Source of the DNA: Chitinophaga pinensis
GTDB taxonomy: Bacteria; Bacteroidota; Bacteroidia; Chitinophagales; Chitinophagaceae
Direction of reading: 5' to 3'
Assembly (NCBI GenBank): GCA_945872805.1
Contig: CAMCBE010000012.1
Span: 1-16,937 of the forward strand
DNA length: 16,937 nt
Below the pieces are notes generated by a model. That model did not search any database. It had not been told where the DNA came from and was given only the letters and a program-made list of their open reading frames with translations. The translations under genes and the position numbers were made by a program. This document shows positions 1-6,594 of the stretch, in pieces (positions within the stretch are counted from its first letter, which is position 1; each line of letters begins with the position of its first letter).

Positions 1-454
1 TGATGCTGATGGTTATTCCATAAGCCAATACAGGAATTTTTAGTGGGCCAAGTGTTGGCCACAACATATGCATTAGTTCAATTAAATAAGCAAGCACTGC
101 AATCAGCATAACTGGCCTGAGTTTGAAAAATGATTTTGTGTCGGATTTGGTGGACACGAAGAATTTAATATAAAATATATGGGCAAGCAAAAATGAGCAT
201 AGGGCTGGTATAAACATACCGTCAACTTGAAGTAATATATCACCAGCCCAAGAACATATGAGGCCTAATACTATAGCATCTCTCCACCATGACCTTGGTT
301 GATCAATCGATAGGATATATAACCCAATCAGTAATGGAATAATAAGTGGCTTTGTGAATAGACGAAGGTCTTCCTTGTGAAAAGCGGTTAGGGCGATATC
401 TACTAATGAAAACAACGCAGCAGCTATAAAAATCGTTAATTGTTTAGGCTTCAT
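1..454 (-). CDS. YhhN/TMEM86-family integral membrane protein (lysoplasmalogenase-like), 3' end missing
   Basis: I translated this by hand on the minus strand from the ATG at 454-452. About 151 codons are present and the C-terminus runs off the left edge. An in-frame TGA lies six codons upstream, so the start is well bounded. The protein is almost entirely hydrophobic helices. It carries the YhhN pattern: KPLIIPLL near residues 35-42, a GD pair in CSWAGDILLQ (67-76), a FLLAH...Y stretch (88-95) and a late PVLAYG (141-146). Family knowledge: YhhN/TMEM86 proteins are polytopic membrane proteins, and mammalian TMEM86B hydrolyses the vinyl-ether bond of lysoplasmalogens. Bacterial members are poorly characterised, so the substrate here is unknown. 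It is transcribed divergently from the small membrane protein at 588. Family call is fairly sure; enzymatic activity is inference. Confidence 0.8.
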   Translation of the reverse strand, partial: MKPKQLTIFIAAALFSLVDIALTAFHKEDLRLFTKPLIIPLLIGLYILSIDQPRSWWRDAIVLGLICSWAGDILLQVDGMFIPALCSFLLAHIFYIKFFVSTKSDTKSFFKLRPVMLIAVLAYLIELMHMLWPTLGPLKIPVLAYGITISI

Positions 455-493
455 AATTAACCGATTTTTGCTTCACCAAAGCGATATGAGTGG

Positions 494-510
494 CTGCATC
501 AATTATGCAG
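494..510. repeat. Perfect inverted repeat in the divergent intergenic region
   Basis: CTGCAT at 494-499 and ATGCAG at 505-510 form a perfect 6-bp inverted repeat around a 5-bp spacer. It lies in the 133-bp gap between the divergent YhhN-type gene and the gene at 588, where an operator would be expected. No regulator gene is next to it and I see no second copy nearby. Chance occurrence is quite possible. Nothing else recognisable is in this gap: I found no good TTTG/TAnnTTTG promoter pair for either gene. Confidence 0.3.
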
Positions 511-587
511 TCAAGTTTTGGGATACCTAATTCTAAATAAAACTGACTCAAGAATTAACGTGTTTAGTTGTAATTTAGAGAATATTT

Positions 588-908
588 ATGGCAATTTCAG
601 AGGACGAAAGAAAATTTTTACTGTATTGGGAGATGCAACGGCTCAAAGATAAGCGGCTTACAAACCAGCTGATGTTTGGATTGCCAATTGGAATTTTATT
701 TTCAATCCCAATCCTCATAAATTTTTTCATGGGTAAATTTTGGTATAAACGAGCAGATGCTGTTGGGATTAGTCAGTTTAGCCCCACCGTATTAGTCATC
801 GCAGTTTTGCTGATTACTGTATTTGTAGCCTTACTAAATAGGCGTTTTAGATGGGAGCGATTAGAACAGCAGTATCTTGAATTAAAAGCAAAAGAGAAGA
901 AAAATTGA
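588..908 (+). CDS. Small two-helix membrane protein of unknown function
   Basis: A 106-residue protein with ATG start and TGA stop, which I cannot assign to a named family. An N-terminal charged amphipathic segment (residues 1-25, rich in E, K and R) is followed by a hydrophobic helix at about 28-48, a short loop with aromatic and basic residues (WYKR at 52-55), a second helix at about 66-84, and a charged, probably helical tail (85-106, rich in R, E and K). There is no signal peptide or lipobox, so both termini probably face the cytoplasm. It sits 71 bp upstream of the FKBP lipoprotein gene on the same strand and could share a transcript, although a short palindrome and T-run lie between them. 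Coding status is supported by its clean two-helix pattern and length; the function is unknown. Confidence 0.75.
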   Translation: MAISEDERKFLLYWEMQRLKDKRLTNQLMFGLPIGILFSIPILINFFMGKFWYKRADAVGISQFSPTVLVIAVLLITVFVALLNRRFRWERLEQQYLELKAKEKKN

Positions 909-925
909 GCAATAGATACTTTTTT

Positions 926-939
926 ATCTAGGCCTAGAT
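926..939. repeat. 14-bp perfect palindrome, possible weak terminator
   Basis: ATCTAGGCCTAGAT is its own reverse complement. It could fold as a 5-bp stem with a GGCC loop, and a run of eight T follows at 945-952 after a 5-bp gap. This places a terminator-like element 17 bp after the stop of the small membrane protein and before the FKBP gene. The stem is short and AT-rich and the T-run is not adjacent, so the terminator reading is weak. A binding site for a dimeric regulator is the alternative. Confidence 0.3.
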
Positions 940-979
940 TCCAATTTTTTTTAGCATCTTTGCCAAAATTATTAGGATA

Positions 980-1423
980 ATGAGACTTTACGTTACGCTG
1001 ATTTTGGCCCTAGGTTTAGTTGCTTTTTCGGGCTGCAAAAAAAATGAATCAACACCAGAAACATTGGAAGCATATATTAAGCGATTAGGCATCACAGATG
1101 CAGTGAAAGATGACAGAGGATTTTACTATAAAATCATAACAGAAGGTACAGGGGTTAATCCGACTGTATCCAACAATGTTACTTTATTTTATAAAGGGAC
1201 GTTGACGAATGGCAATATCTTCGATCAAACTGGTGCCAATCCAGTAACATTCGGTCTAGGGCAGCTTATTTTAGGTTGGCAATATGGATTGCCTTTGATT
1301 AAGCCAGGTGGATCAATCATTCTTTACTTACCTCCTGAATTAGGGTATGGAAGTCGCTCTGCAGGATCTATCCCTCCTAACAGCGTGTTGATTTTTGAAA
1401 TCCAACTTATCTCTGTAGGTTAA
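980..1423 (+). CDS. FKBP-type peptidyl-prolyl cis-trans isomerase, lipoprotein
   Basis: A 147-residue protein. Residues 1-18 are a lipoprotein signal peptide ending in the lipobox FSGC, so Cys19 should be lipidated and the protein held at the periplasmic face of an envelope membrane. A linker (20-48) leads to a single FKBP domain (about 49-147). The residues lining the FKBP proline pocket appear in order: Tyr71 in FYKG, Phe81-Asp82 in IFDQ, Phe91, Trp100 in LGWQ, Tyr123 in ELGYG, and Phe139 in LIFEI. FKBPs catalyse cis-trans isomerisation of X-Pro bonds; this intact pocket predicts an active folding catalyst for exported proteins. There is no separate N-terminal dimerisation domain as in FkpA or Mip. 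It ends 19 bp from the convergent DUF2147 gene. Confidence 0.93.
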   Translation: MRLYVTLILALGLVAFSGCKKNESTPETLEAYIKRLGITDAVKDDRGFYYKIITEGTGVNPTVSNNVTLFYKGTLTNGNIFDQTGANPVTFGLGQLILGWQYGLPLIKPGGSIILYLPPELGYGSRSAGSIPPNSVLIFEIQLISVG

Positions 1424-1442
1424 CTACTAGGGGTTGATGTAA

Positions 1443-1889
1443 CTATAGCGAGGATTTAGTCCACGTATCGTTTCTGCCGATAAGTGATATGCCAATATAC
1501 CCTCTTACAATTAGTGTGTTGTCATTCTTTAATGTAATGATACACTTGTATTCTTTGCCATTGTTAGGGTCGTAGATGTGTCCATCTTCCCATTTATTAT
1601 TTCCTTTAAACACAAAACCCCAAAGGTTTACAAGTCCCAATACTGGGCGCTGATGTAATGCTGCATCAGGATGTTTTAAATCAGTCTTAGGTTTGCCTGT
1701 TTTAGGGTTTGTGGGTTCATTCAGCCAAACTATCTTTCCTAAGTATTGATTTCCTTTTTTAACTATTTCCACTTTTCCTTTTCCTGACCCTGTTTTCCAA
1801 ATGCCAATTATTTCATCTCCCTCTTTAGCGCTTTGTGCAAAAGAAGATATCATTGTCAGAAGGAAACATGTAGTTATGATGTATTTCAT
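1443..1889 (-). CDS. Exported DUF2147 family protein
   Basis: A 148-residue protein with an N-terminal signal peptide (about 1-19, hydrophobic core TTCFLLTMISSFA, likely cleavage near AQ-S). The mature part has the DUF2147 layout: IIGIWKTGSGKGKVEI (about 27-42), the sequence GNQYLGKIVWL, then a basic Pro/Lys linker, a LWGF segment, and WEDGHIYDPNNGKEYKC followed by a beta-rich end with L-RGY-G. From family knowledge, DUF2147 proteins are small beta-barrel, lipocalin-like periplasmic proteins of undefined function found widely in Proteobacteria and Bacteroidota. The repeated W, G and Y positions support membership. A 103-bp gap separates it from the mqnE stop, so it may have its own promoter, but I see no convincing one. 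Function unknown. Confidence 0.85.
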   Translation of the reverse strand: MKYIITTCFLLTMISSFAQSAKEGDEIIGIWKTGSGKGKVEIVKKGNQYLGKIVWLNEPTNPKTGKPKTDLKHPDAALHQRPVLGLVNLWGFVFKGNNKWEDGHIYDPNNGKEYKCIITLKNDNTLIVRGYIGISLIGRNDTWTKSSL

Positions 1890-1992
1890 TGCAATAATTC
1901 TTAAAGATTAAAGGACGAATTTGTCATGAAAATTAAACAATTCTATGATTTAGTGACACTTTGAAATGAAAAAATTCTACGGATTATCAAGT

Positions 1993-3129
1993 TTAGTTAA
2001 ATTCTTGGATGGTATTGTATAGGGTGTCGCGTTCAACAGCAACACGACCAACTTGAGAAATCATAGTGACTAATTCTTCTGTAGTTAGGGAAGGATTTTG
2101 TTCTTCACTGCCTGCCATGGAGTAAATTTTCGTTGAATCATCAATTGTTCCATCCATATCATTTACTCCAAAGGATAGACTCAATTGGGCTTGTTCTCTC
2201 CCTAGCATAGGCCAATATGCTTTGATATGAGGAAAATTATCAAGGTAAATTCTTGCCATGGCGTATGTCTTCATGTCTTCTATGCTGCTTGATTCAGCTA
2301 CATAGCTCATTTCATTGTCGTGGTTACGAAACTTAAGGGGGATGAATGTATTGAAACCTTTCGTCTCATCTTGAAGCTGTCTGAGTCGCTCCATATGATC
2401 TATCCGATGTTTATATTCTTCGATATGTCCGAATAACATGGTTGCGTTACTATGCATTCCAAGTGAATGGGCTATGGCATGGATATCTAACCATCCATCA
2501 GCGTCTACTTTGTCTGCACTAATCTTTTCTCTTATTTCATTATCGAATATTTCTGCTCCGCCGCCTGGTAATGAATCTAAGCCAGCAGCGTGTAATATTT
2601 TCATGCCTTCCAACCTGCTTAGTTTTGCTTTTCTAAACATGTAATCTAACTCAACGGCTGTAAATCCTTTGATATGAAGTTCAGGACGATGCGCTTTGAT
2701 TTTTTTAAGAAGTTCTTCAAAGAAATAGATATCCATTTTAGGATGTACACCACCGACTACATGTACCTCTGTAATAGGTTTGCCATCATACGCTTTAACC
2801 TTCTCCACCATTTCATCAATACTCAATTCCCATCCTTCTTCTCGCTTTGAATAGAGCCTTGAATAAGAACAAAACTTGCATGAAAACACACACACGTTTG
2901 TAGGCTCTATATGAAAATTTCTATTGAAATAGGTTTTGTTGCCATGGCGACGTTCACGGATGAAATTCGCCATAAGTCCCAGAGTAGACAAGGAAGCACG
3001 TTCAAATAAAGCAATCCCTTCAGCAGGCGTAATTCGCTCATATTGATCAATCTTTTGCGCAATTGCTTGCCATTCACTTGCTATGCCTGCCAGCTCAGAG
3101 AGCTTCTTATCCTTCTCAATGATTCCCAT
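1993..3129 (-). CDS. mqnE: Aminofutalosine synthase MqnE (radical SAM), menaquinone synthesis
   Basis: A 378-residue radical SAM enzyme. The iron-sulfur cluster motif CxxxCxxC is Cys80, Cys84 and Cys87 in NVCVFSCKFCSY. MqnE adds the adenosyl radical of SAM to 3-[(1-carboxyvinyl)oxy]benzoate to make aminofutalosine, the second step of the futalosine route to menaquinone. MqnE is told apart from its paralogue MqnC by features seen here: TEVHVVGGVHPK, the GFTAVELDYM segment, SNATMLFGHIEE, and DNFPHIKAYWPMLG. The GLDSLPGGGAEIF motif is shared by both. Length is close to the usual 370 or so. No other mqn gene is in the window, which fits the scattered arrangement often seen in Bacteroidota. A good Bacteroidota promoter lies just upstream, so it is probably transcribed on its own even though the transporter gene precedes it on the same strand. 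Confidence 0.93.
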   Translation of the reverse strand: MGIIEKDKKLSELAGIASEWQAIAQKIDQYERITPAEGIALFERASLSTLGLMANFIRERRHGNKTYFNRNFHIEPTNVCVFSCKFCSYSRLYSKREEGWELSIDEMVEKVKAYDGKPITEVHVVGGVHPKMDIYFFEELLKKIKAHRPELHIKGFTAVELDYMFRKAKLSRLEGMKILHAAGLDSLPGGGAEIFDNEIREKISADKVDADGWLDIHAIAHSLGMHSNATMLFGHIEEYKHRIDHMERLRQLQDETKGFNTFIPLKFRNHDNEMSYVAESSSIEDMKTYAMARIYLDNFPHIKAYWPMLGREQAQLSLSFGVNDMDGTIDDSTKIYSMAGSEEQNPSLTTEELVTMISQVGRVAVERDTLYNTIQEFN

Positions 3130-3144
3130 CTTGGTTTATTTGTA

Positions 3145-3176
3145 CAAAAATACGATTGAACAAAAGAGTATCCTAA
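3145..3176 (-). promoter_or_regulatory. Predicted Bacteroidota-type promoter of mqnE
   Basis: On the minus strand the -7 element TATTTTTG (3152-3145) matches TAnnTTTG exactly. A TTAG (3176-3173), one mismatch from the -33 TTTG, lies 20 bp upstream. Transcription would start near 3140, giving a leader of roughly 10 nt before the ATG at 3129. Such AT-rich motifs can arise by chance, so the spacing is the main support. Confidence 0.55.
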
Positions 3177-3209
3177 TGAAGGCGTAATTATTAACAACTA
3201 AAACATAAA

Positions 3210-4508
3210 TTATCCCAAGGCACCAGCGATACATGCACACATTAAACAAGCGATGGTGCCTCCAATTAAGGCTTTAATCCCAAGTTCAGTAAGGTTTTTA
3301 CGCTGTGAAGGAGCTAGCTGACTGATTCCACCAATTTGTATGCCTATTGAAGCAAAGTTTGCAAATCCACACAACGCATAGGTGGTTATTAATATTGATT
3401 TGGGATTTGTAATCAATCCTGACGCCCTCATTTTACTGAAACTCACGTATGCCTGAAATTCATTGATGATTGTTTTTTCACCAAGTAGCTGACCTACATT
3501 AATCATGTCGACTTTATCAACCCCTATGAGCCAAGCTATTGGAGAGAAAAGATATCCTAAGATCAATTGAAAGGTTAAGGCGTCGTATTGCCCATGAGTG
3601 AATGTAGCGATGATCTTATTGATGCCTAGATAGTACCCCACACTTCCTAAAATCCAATTCATCACATAAATCAACGCAGTGAAAACAATCAAAATCGCAC
3701 CCACATTCACGGCTAGTTTTAATCCATCTGTTGTTCCAATGGATATGGCATCCAATACATTTTCTCCCATTTTTTGTTTTGGGATGCTCACTCGGGTATC
3801 TATTGATTCAGTTTGTGGGAAGAGCATTTTTGCACAAACAATGGCAGCAGGGGCACTCATTATAGATTGACTTAGCATGTGCAATGCAAAGAAATGTTGT
3901 TGGCTAATATCATTCCCACCAAGTATCCCCACATAGGCCGCCAATACACTTCCTGCTGTATTGGCCATTCCGCCAATCATGATACAGAGGATTTCGCTCC
4001 TATTCATCTTTTCCAAAAAAGGTTTCACCATGATGGGAGCCTCAGTCTGACCAAGAAAAATATTCGCAGCAGTTGATACACTCTCTGATCCTGAAATCTT
4101 TAGTTTACTTAGCATCACCGCGAAAAAATAAACTACTTTTTGCAGGATGCCTAGGTAATAGAGTAGTGATGATAATGCTGCAAAGAAAATAATAATGGGA
4201 AGGGCTTGAATCGCAAATGTATACCCCCATGCGCCACTCGTGTCGGCCAAATTACCGAACATGAATTCAGTTCCTTTATGCGTTAAGTTGATTAGTTCTA
4301 CAAACTTATCTGAAACCCATTGTATGAAGATTCTAAAAAAATTATATTTCCCATCAGACAACACACCGATTGCAAATCCTATTTGCGCTACAATACCCAT
4401 GGTCACTAGTTTCCAATTGATGGCCTTTCTGTTATTGCTTAGTGCATAACATAGGCCAACTAAAAAAAGCATACCAAGTAGTCCTCGGCTAAGTGACTCT
4501 AACTTCAT
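3210..4508 (-). CDS. Concentrative nucleoside transporter (NupC/CNT family)
   Basis: A 432-residue inner-membrane transporter with about ten hydrophobic segments. CNT signature regions are all present: the GQTEAP motif at residues 153-158 (Gln154, Thr155 and Glu156 contact the nucleobase in characterised CNTs), MIGGMANTAGSVLAAYVG (177-194), a second-repeat Glu in INEF (Glu350) and CGFANFASIGIQIGGI (380-395) with Asn383 and Ser387 as expected ribose-binding positions. CNT proteins import nucleosides using a sodium or proton gradient; which ion is used here cannot be read with confidence. The length is near the usual 400-425, with an N-terminal helix and a loop before repeat one. The gene follows the flippase on the same strand after a 61-bp gap and precedes mqnE by 80 bp. 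Nucleoside salvage is the likely role. Confidence 0.93.
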   Translation of the reverse strand: MKLESLSRGLLGMLFLVGLCYALSNNRKAINWKLVTMGIVAQIGFAIGVLSDGKYNFFRIFIQWVSDKFVELINLTHKGTEFMFGNLADTSGAWGYTFAIQALPIIIFFAALSSLLYYLGILQKVVYFFAVMLSKLKISGSESVSTAANIFLGQTEAPIMVKPFLEKMNRSEILCIMIGGMANTAGSVLAAYVGILGGNDISQQHFFALHMLSQSIMSAPAAIVCAKMLFPQTESIDTRVSIPKQKMGENVLDAISIGTTDGLKLAVNVGAILIVFTALIYVMNWILGSVGYYLGINKIIATFTHGQYDALTFQLILGYLFSPIAWLIGVDKVDMINVGQLLGEKTIINEFQAYVSFSKMRASGLITNPKSILITTYALCGFANFASIGIQIGGISQLAPSQRKNLTELGIKALIGGTIACLMCACIAGALG

Positions 4509-4569
4509 AGACCTATCAGGGTTGGTTTAATTGAACAATATACACTTTTAATTAAGCTCATATTTCATT

Positions 4570-6075
4570 TTAATTCCTACCCCTAATGGTTAGTATTTTT
4601 TGAAGTAATGCGCGATATAATTCAGTGATGTCTTGTGAGATATTCATTTTAATGATAACACTTCCAAACAATATACTGAATGCAATACTTTTAAGGATCG
4701 CGTCAATCCATACTTGATGGAATAGGGGGAGAAAGAAGAGAACGGCTGTGAATAAAGCGGCAAGTGAAATTGCGATTGCATTTTTCCACGAAAAAGGCTG
4801 CAATGCATAGATCTTTTTTATGTAAATGAAACGAATTAGGTTGAAGCAGACTATGGCAATTAATCCACCAATTGCAGTACCAACAATTCCATAGTTTCTA
4901 GTTAAATAATAATTTAAAATGATGGATACAACAACAAAAAACATATTGGTAAATAGATCAATCTTCCAATGTTTAGATAGCTGTAGTATTTGAGAATTAA
5001 GCCCAGTGCCTAAATCAATTAGTTTGCTAAATCCCATGATGAGCATAAGGGTAGGAAGTAATTTGTAGGTTGGGCCCAGAAGATGAAGTAATAATGGGGT
5101 GTTGATTATGATGACTCCCATAATACCTGAGGCAATAATCAATAAATTCAACGCCGTTTTTTTATACAGTCTATCCAACTTTGCGATGTCATTGTCTTTC
5201 CAGGCAATTGCTATTTGTGGCGTAGCAGCTGAGATCATACTTCGCTGGGGCACGTCCATAATGGTGATCATGTAGGTTGCAATGGTGAATATCGCTGCAT
5301 CTACTAGTCCGCCAGCCGACTGTGAAGCAATGATGAGTGTATCATTTGTTTTAGCTATTACATTTAAGATAGCACTCAAAAAATAAGCACTACCAAATCG
5401 TAACATGATGGGTCCAAGTCTTTTTGTAAGGCTACTTGGTTTAAAGCGAATTGCAAATATCTTACTCCTGTAAATCACAATAATCAACACAATGGAGCTG
5501 GCGAAAAACAAGTAGGCGTAGAGAGAAACAAATACCTCAAATTGGGTAATGACTCCAAATGCCCAAAGCGCAATGAGAACGGTGATGAGTAGACGTTGTA
5601 GAAACTCTTTCGCAAAATTTGAAATGATTGTTTTTTTAATAATCCATGTAAAGCTTTCCAAGATGGAAAAAAATACAATCGAAACTGTTAGGGGATAGAC
5701 AAGATTAAAGTAATTAACGAGATCGGGTGATTTACTGCCGAATTTTCTAATGGCCCAAGGTTGGATATAAGGAAATAAAAGATAGAGTATGGTACACGTA
5801 AAAATGACAAAGAAAAATACCAATGCCATCATATCGTTTTTCTCCTTTGGAACATGCTGTAGATAGTAGGGAGAAAATTTGAATGTAATGGGTAATACAC
5901 CAGCCGTACATATTGTGGCGAATATGAGCGCGATGTCTCCAATAATTCGAGTTAATCCAAATTGTTCGGGGGTAAAAAAAGTAGGGTATAGATAGAGTAT
6001 ATTGACTGCACCAATAGCAAAGCCTGCATAGGTAAAAAGAGAAGAATAAATGCTTTGTTTTCTTATGGTGCTCAT
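4570..6075 (-). CDS. Polysaccharide/lipid-linked sugar flippase (Wzx-like, MATE/MOP superfamily)
   Basis: A 501-residue polytopic protein with about 12-14 hydrophobic helices spread over its whole length and no soluble domain. It opens with the typical flippase start (RKQSIYSSLFTYAGFAIGAV, residues 5-24), followed by a TPEQFG motif (about 35-40), common after the first helix of Wzx-like proteins. Basic residues between helices are frequent. Members of this superfamily move undecaprenyl-linked oligosaccharides across the inner membrane, but there are no glycosyltransferases, polymerase or sugar-nucleotide genes next to it, so it is an orphan copy and its substrate is unknown. It has its own consensus-like promoter directly upstream, between its start and the trxA terminator. 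Family call is solid; the transported lipid-linked substrate is inference. Confidence 0.85.
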   Translation of the reverse strand: MSTIRKQSIYSSLFTYAGFAIGAVNILYLYPTFFTPEQFGLTRIIGDIALIFATICTAGVLPITFKFSPYYLQHVPKEKNDMMALVFFFVIFTCTILYLLFPYIQPWAIRKFGSKSPDLVNYFNLVYPLTVSIVFFSILESFTWIIKKTIISNFAKEFLQRLLITVLIALWAFGVITQFEVFVSLYAYLFFASSIVLIIVIYRSKIFAIRFKPSSLTKRLGPIMLRFGSAYFLSAILNVIAKTNDTLIIASQSAGGLVDAAIFTIATYMITIMDVPQRSMISAATPQIAIAWKDNDIAKLDRLYKKTALNLLIIASGIMGVIIINTPLLLHLLGPTYKLLPTLMLIMGFSKLIDLGTGLNSQILQLSKHWKIDLFTNMFFVVVSIILNYYLTRNYGIVGTAIGGLIAIVCFNLIRFIYIKKIYALQPFSWKNAIAISLAALFTAVLFFLPLFHQVWIDAILKSIAFSILFGSVIIKMNISQDITELYRALLQKILTIRGRN

Positions 6076-6091
6076 TTCGATAAAATCAGGT

Positions 6092-6122
6092 CAAAAGTAT
6101 CGTATTTATGTATTGGTTCAGA
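6092..6122 (-). promoter_or_regulatory. Predicted Bacteroidota-type promoter of the flippase gene
   Basis: On the minus strand, TACTTTTG (6099-6092) matches the TAnnTTTG -7 consensus exactly. TCTG (6122-6119), one mismatch from TTTG, lies 19 bp upstream. It sits between the trxA terminator and the flippase ATG at 6075, giving a predicted leader of about 10-15 nt. The position exactly at the boundary of two transcription units supports it. Confidence 0.55.
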
Positions 6123-6136
6123 CGAATACGATACAT

Positions 6137-6163
6137 AAAAAAACCGCTGTGAAATCAGCGGTT
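6137..6163 (-). terminator. Rho-independent terminator after trxA
   Basis: Read on the minus strand, AACCGCTG (6163-6156) and CAGCGGTT (6149-6142) form a perfect 8-bp stem closed by a 6-nt loop (ATTTCA). The 3' arm runs directly into a T-tract (complement of the A run at 6137-6143). It starts 26 bp after the trxA stop codon. On the plus strand there is no T-tract after the hairpin, so it should act in the trxA direction only. Confidence 0.88.
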
Positions 6164-6189
6164 CTATTTATGTTAGTTATTTGTTGAAA

Positions 6190-6507
6190 TCAAACGTGAG
6201 ATTCGATTTTTTTAACAAAAATATTTTTAGGTTGTGCACCGACTAACTTATCTACAACAACACCACCTTTAATGAAAAGGATTGCAGGTATGGACGTAAT
6301 TCCGTAGTTCATAGAAAGTTGAGGGTTATTGTCAACATTCACTTTACCAATATTTACTTTTCCTTCCCATTCTTTAGATAGCTCTTCTACCACTGGTCCA
6401 ATTGCACGACATGGTCCACACCATTCTGCCCAAAAATCAATCACTGATAACTTATCAGAATCAAGCACTTCCGTTTGAAAATTCGAGTCGTTAAATTCCT
6501 TTGCCAT
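6190..6507 (-). CDS. trxA: Thioredoxin
   Basis: A 105-residue single-domain thioredoxin without a signal peptide, hence cytoplasmic. The redox motif WCGPC is at residues 29-33 (Cys30 and Cys33), preceded by the DFWAEW strand with the buried Asp24. The cis-proline loop is TSIPAIL (about 71-77) and the late glycine-rich turn is in VGAQP. It reduces disulfides in enzymes such as ribonucleotide reductase and MsrA, using electrons from thioredoxin reductase, which is not in the window. It has a full-consensus promoter in the 87-bp gap after dnaE and a strong terminator after it, so it looks like a monocistronic unit that may also receive read-through from dnaE. Length is typical of the family (about 105-110). 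Confidence 0.96.
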   Translation of the reverse strand: MAKEFNDSNFQTEVLDSDKLSVIDFWAEWCGPCRAIGPVVEELSKEWEGKVNIGKVNVDNNPQLSMNYGITSIPAILFIKGGVVVDKLVGAQPKNIFVKKIESHV

Positions 6508-6546
6508 TTTATTAAATTGAAGATGAAAATTATATAAATACTAGTA

Positions 6547-6579
6547 CAAAATTAGTTCCATTTTTTAACTTTTCACAAA
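6547..6579 (-). promoter_or_regulatory. Predicted Bacteroidota-type promoter of trxA
   Basis: On the minus strand, TTTG (6579-6576) and TAATTTTG (6554-6547) match both elements of the Bacteroidota consensus exactly, with a 21-bp spacer. The predicted start near 6541 leaves about 33 nt before the trxA ATG at 6507. This is the best promoter match I found in the window, and it falls entirely inside the short dnaE-trxA gap. Confidence 0.68.
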
Positions 6580-6594
6580 AGAGTCTGAAATTGA

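Noticed and set aside
455..587. Short frame starting ATG at 487 as a possible leader peptide.
   Set aside because: It has only about 14 codons, no attenuator-like hairpin and no codon bias; nothing distinguishes it from chance.
1890..1992. Possible small gene, RNA or promoter between mqnE and the DUF2147 gene.
   Set aside because: The only ATG-initiated frame on the plus strand is about 11 codons, no strong hairpin is visible, and no TTTG/TAnnTTTG pair has correct spacing.
1993..3129. MqnC (dehypoxanthine futalosine cyclase) as the identity of the radical SAM gene.
   Set aside because: The EVHVVGG, FTAVELDYM and NFPHIKAYW segments are those of MqnE; MqnC has a QGG motif at the first position.
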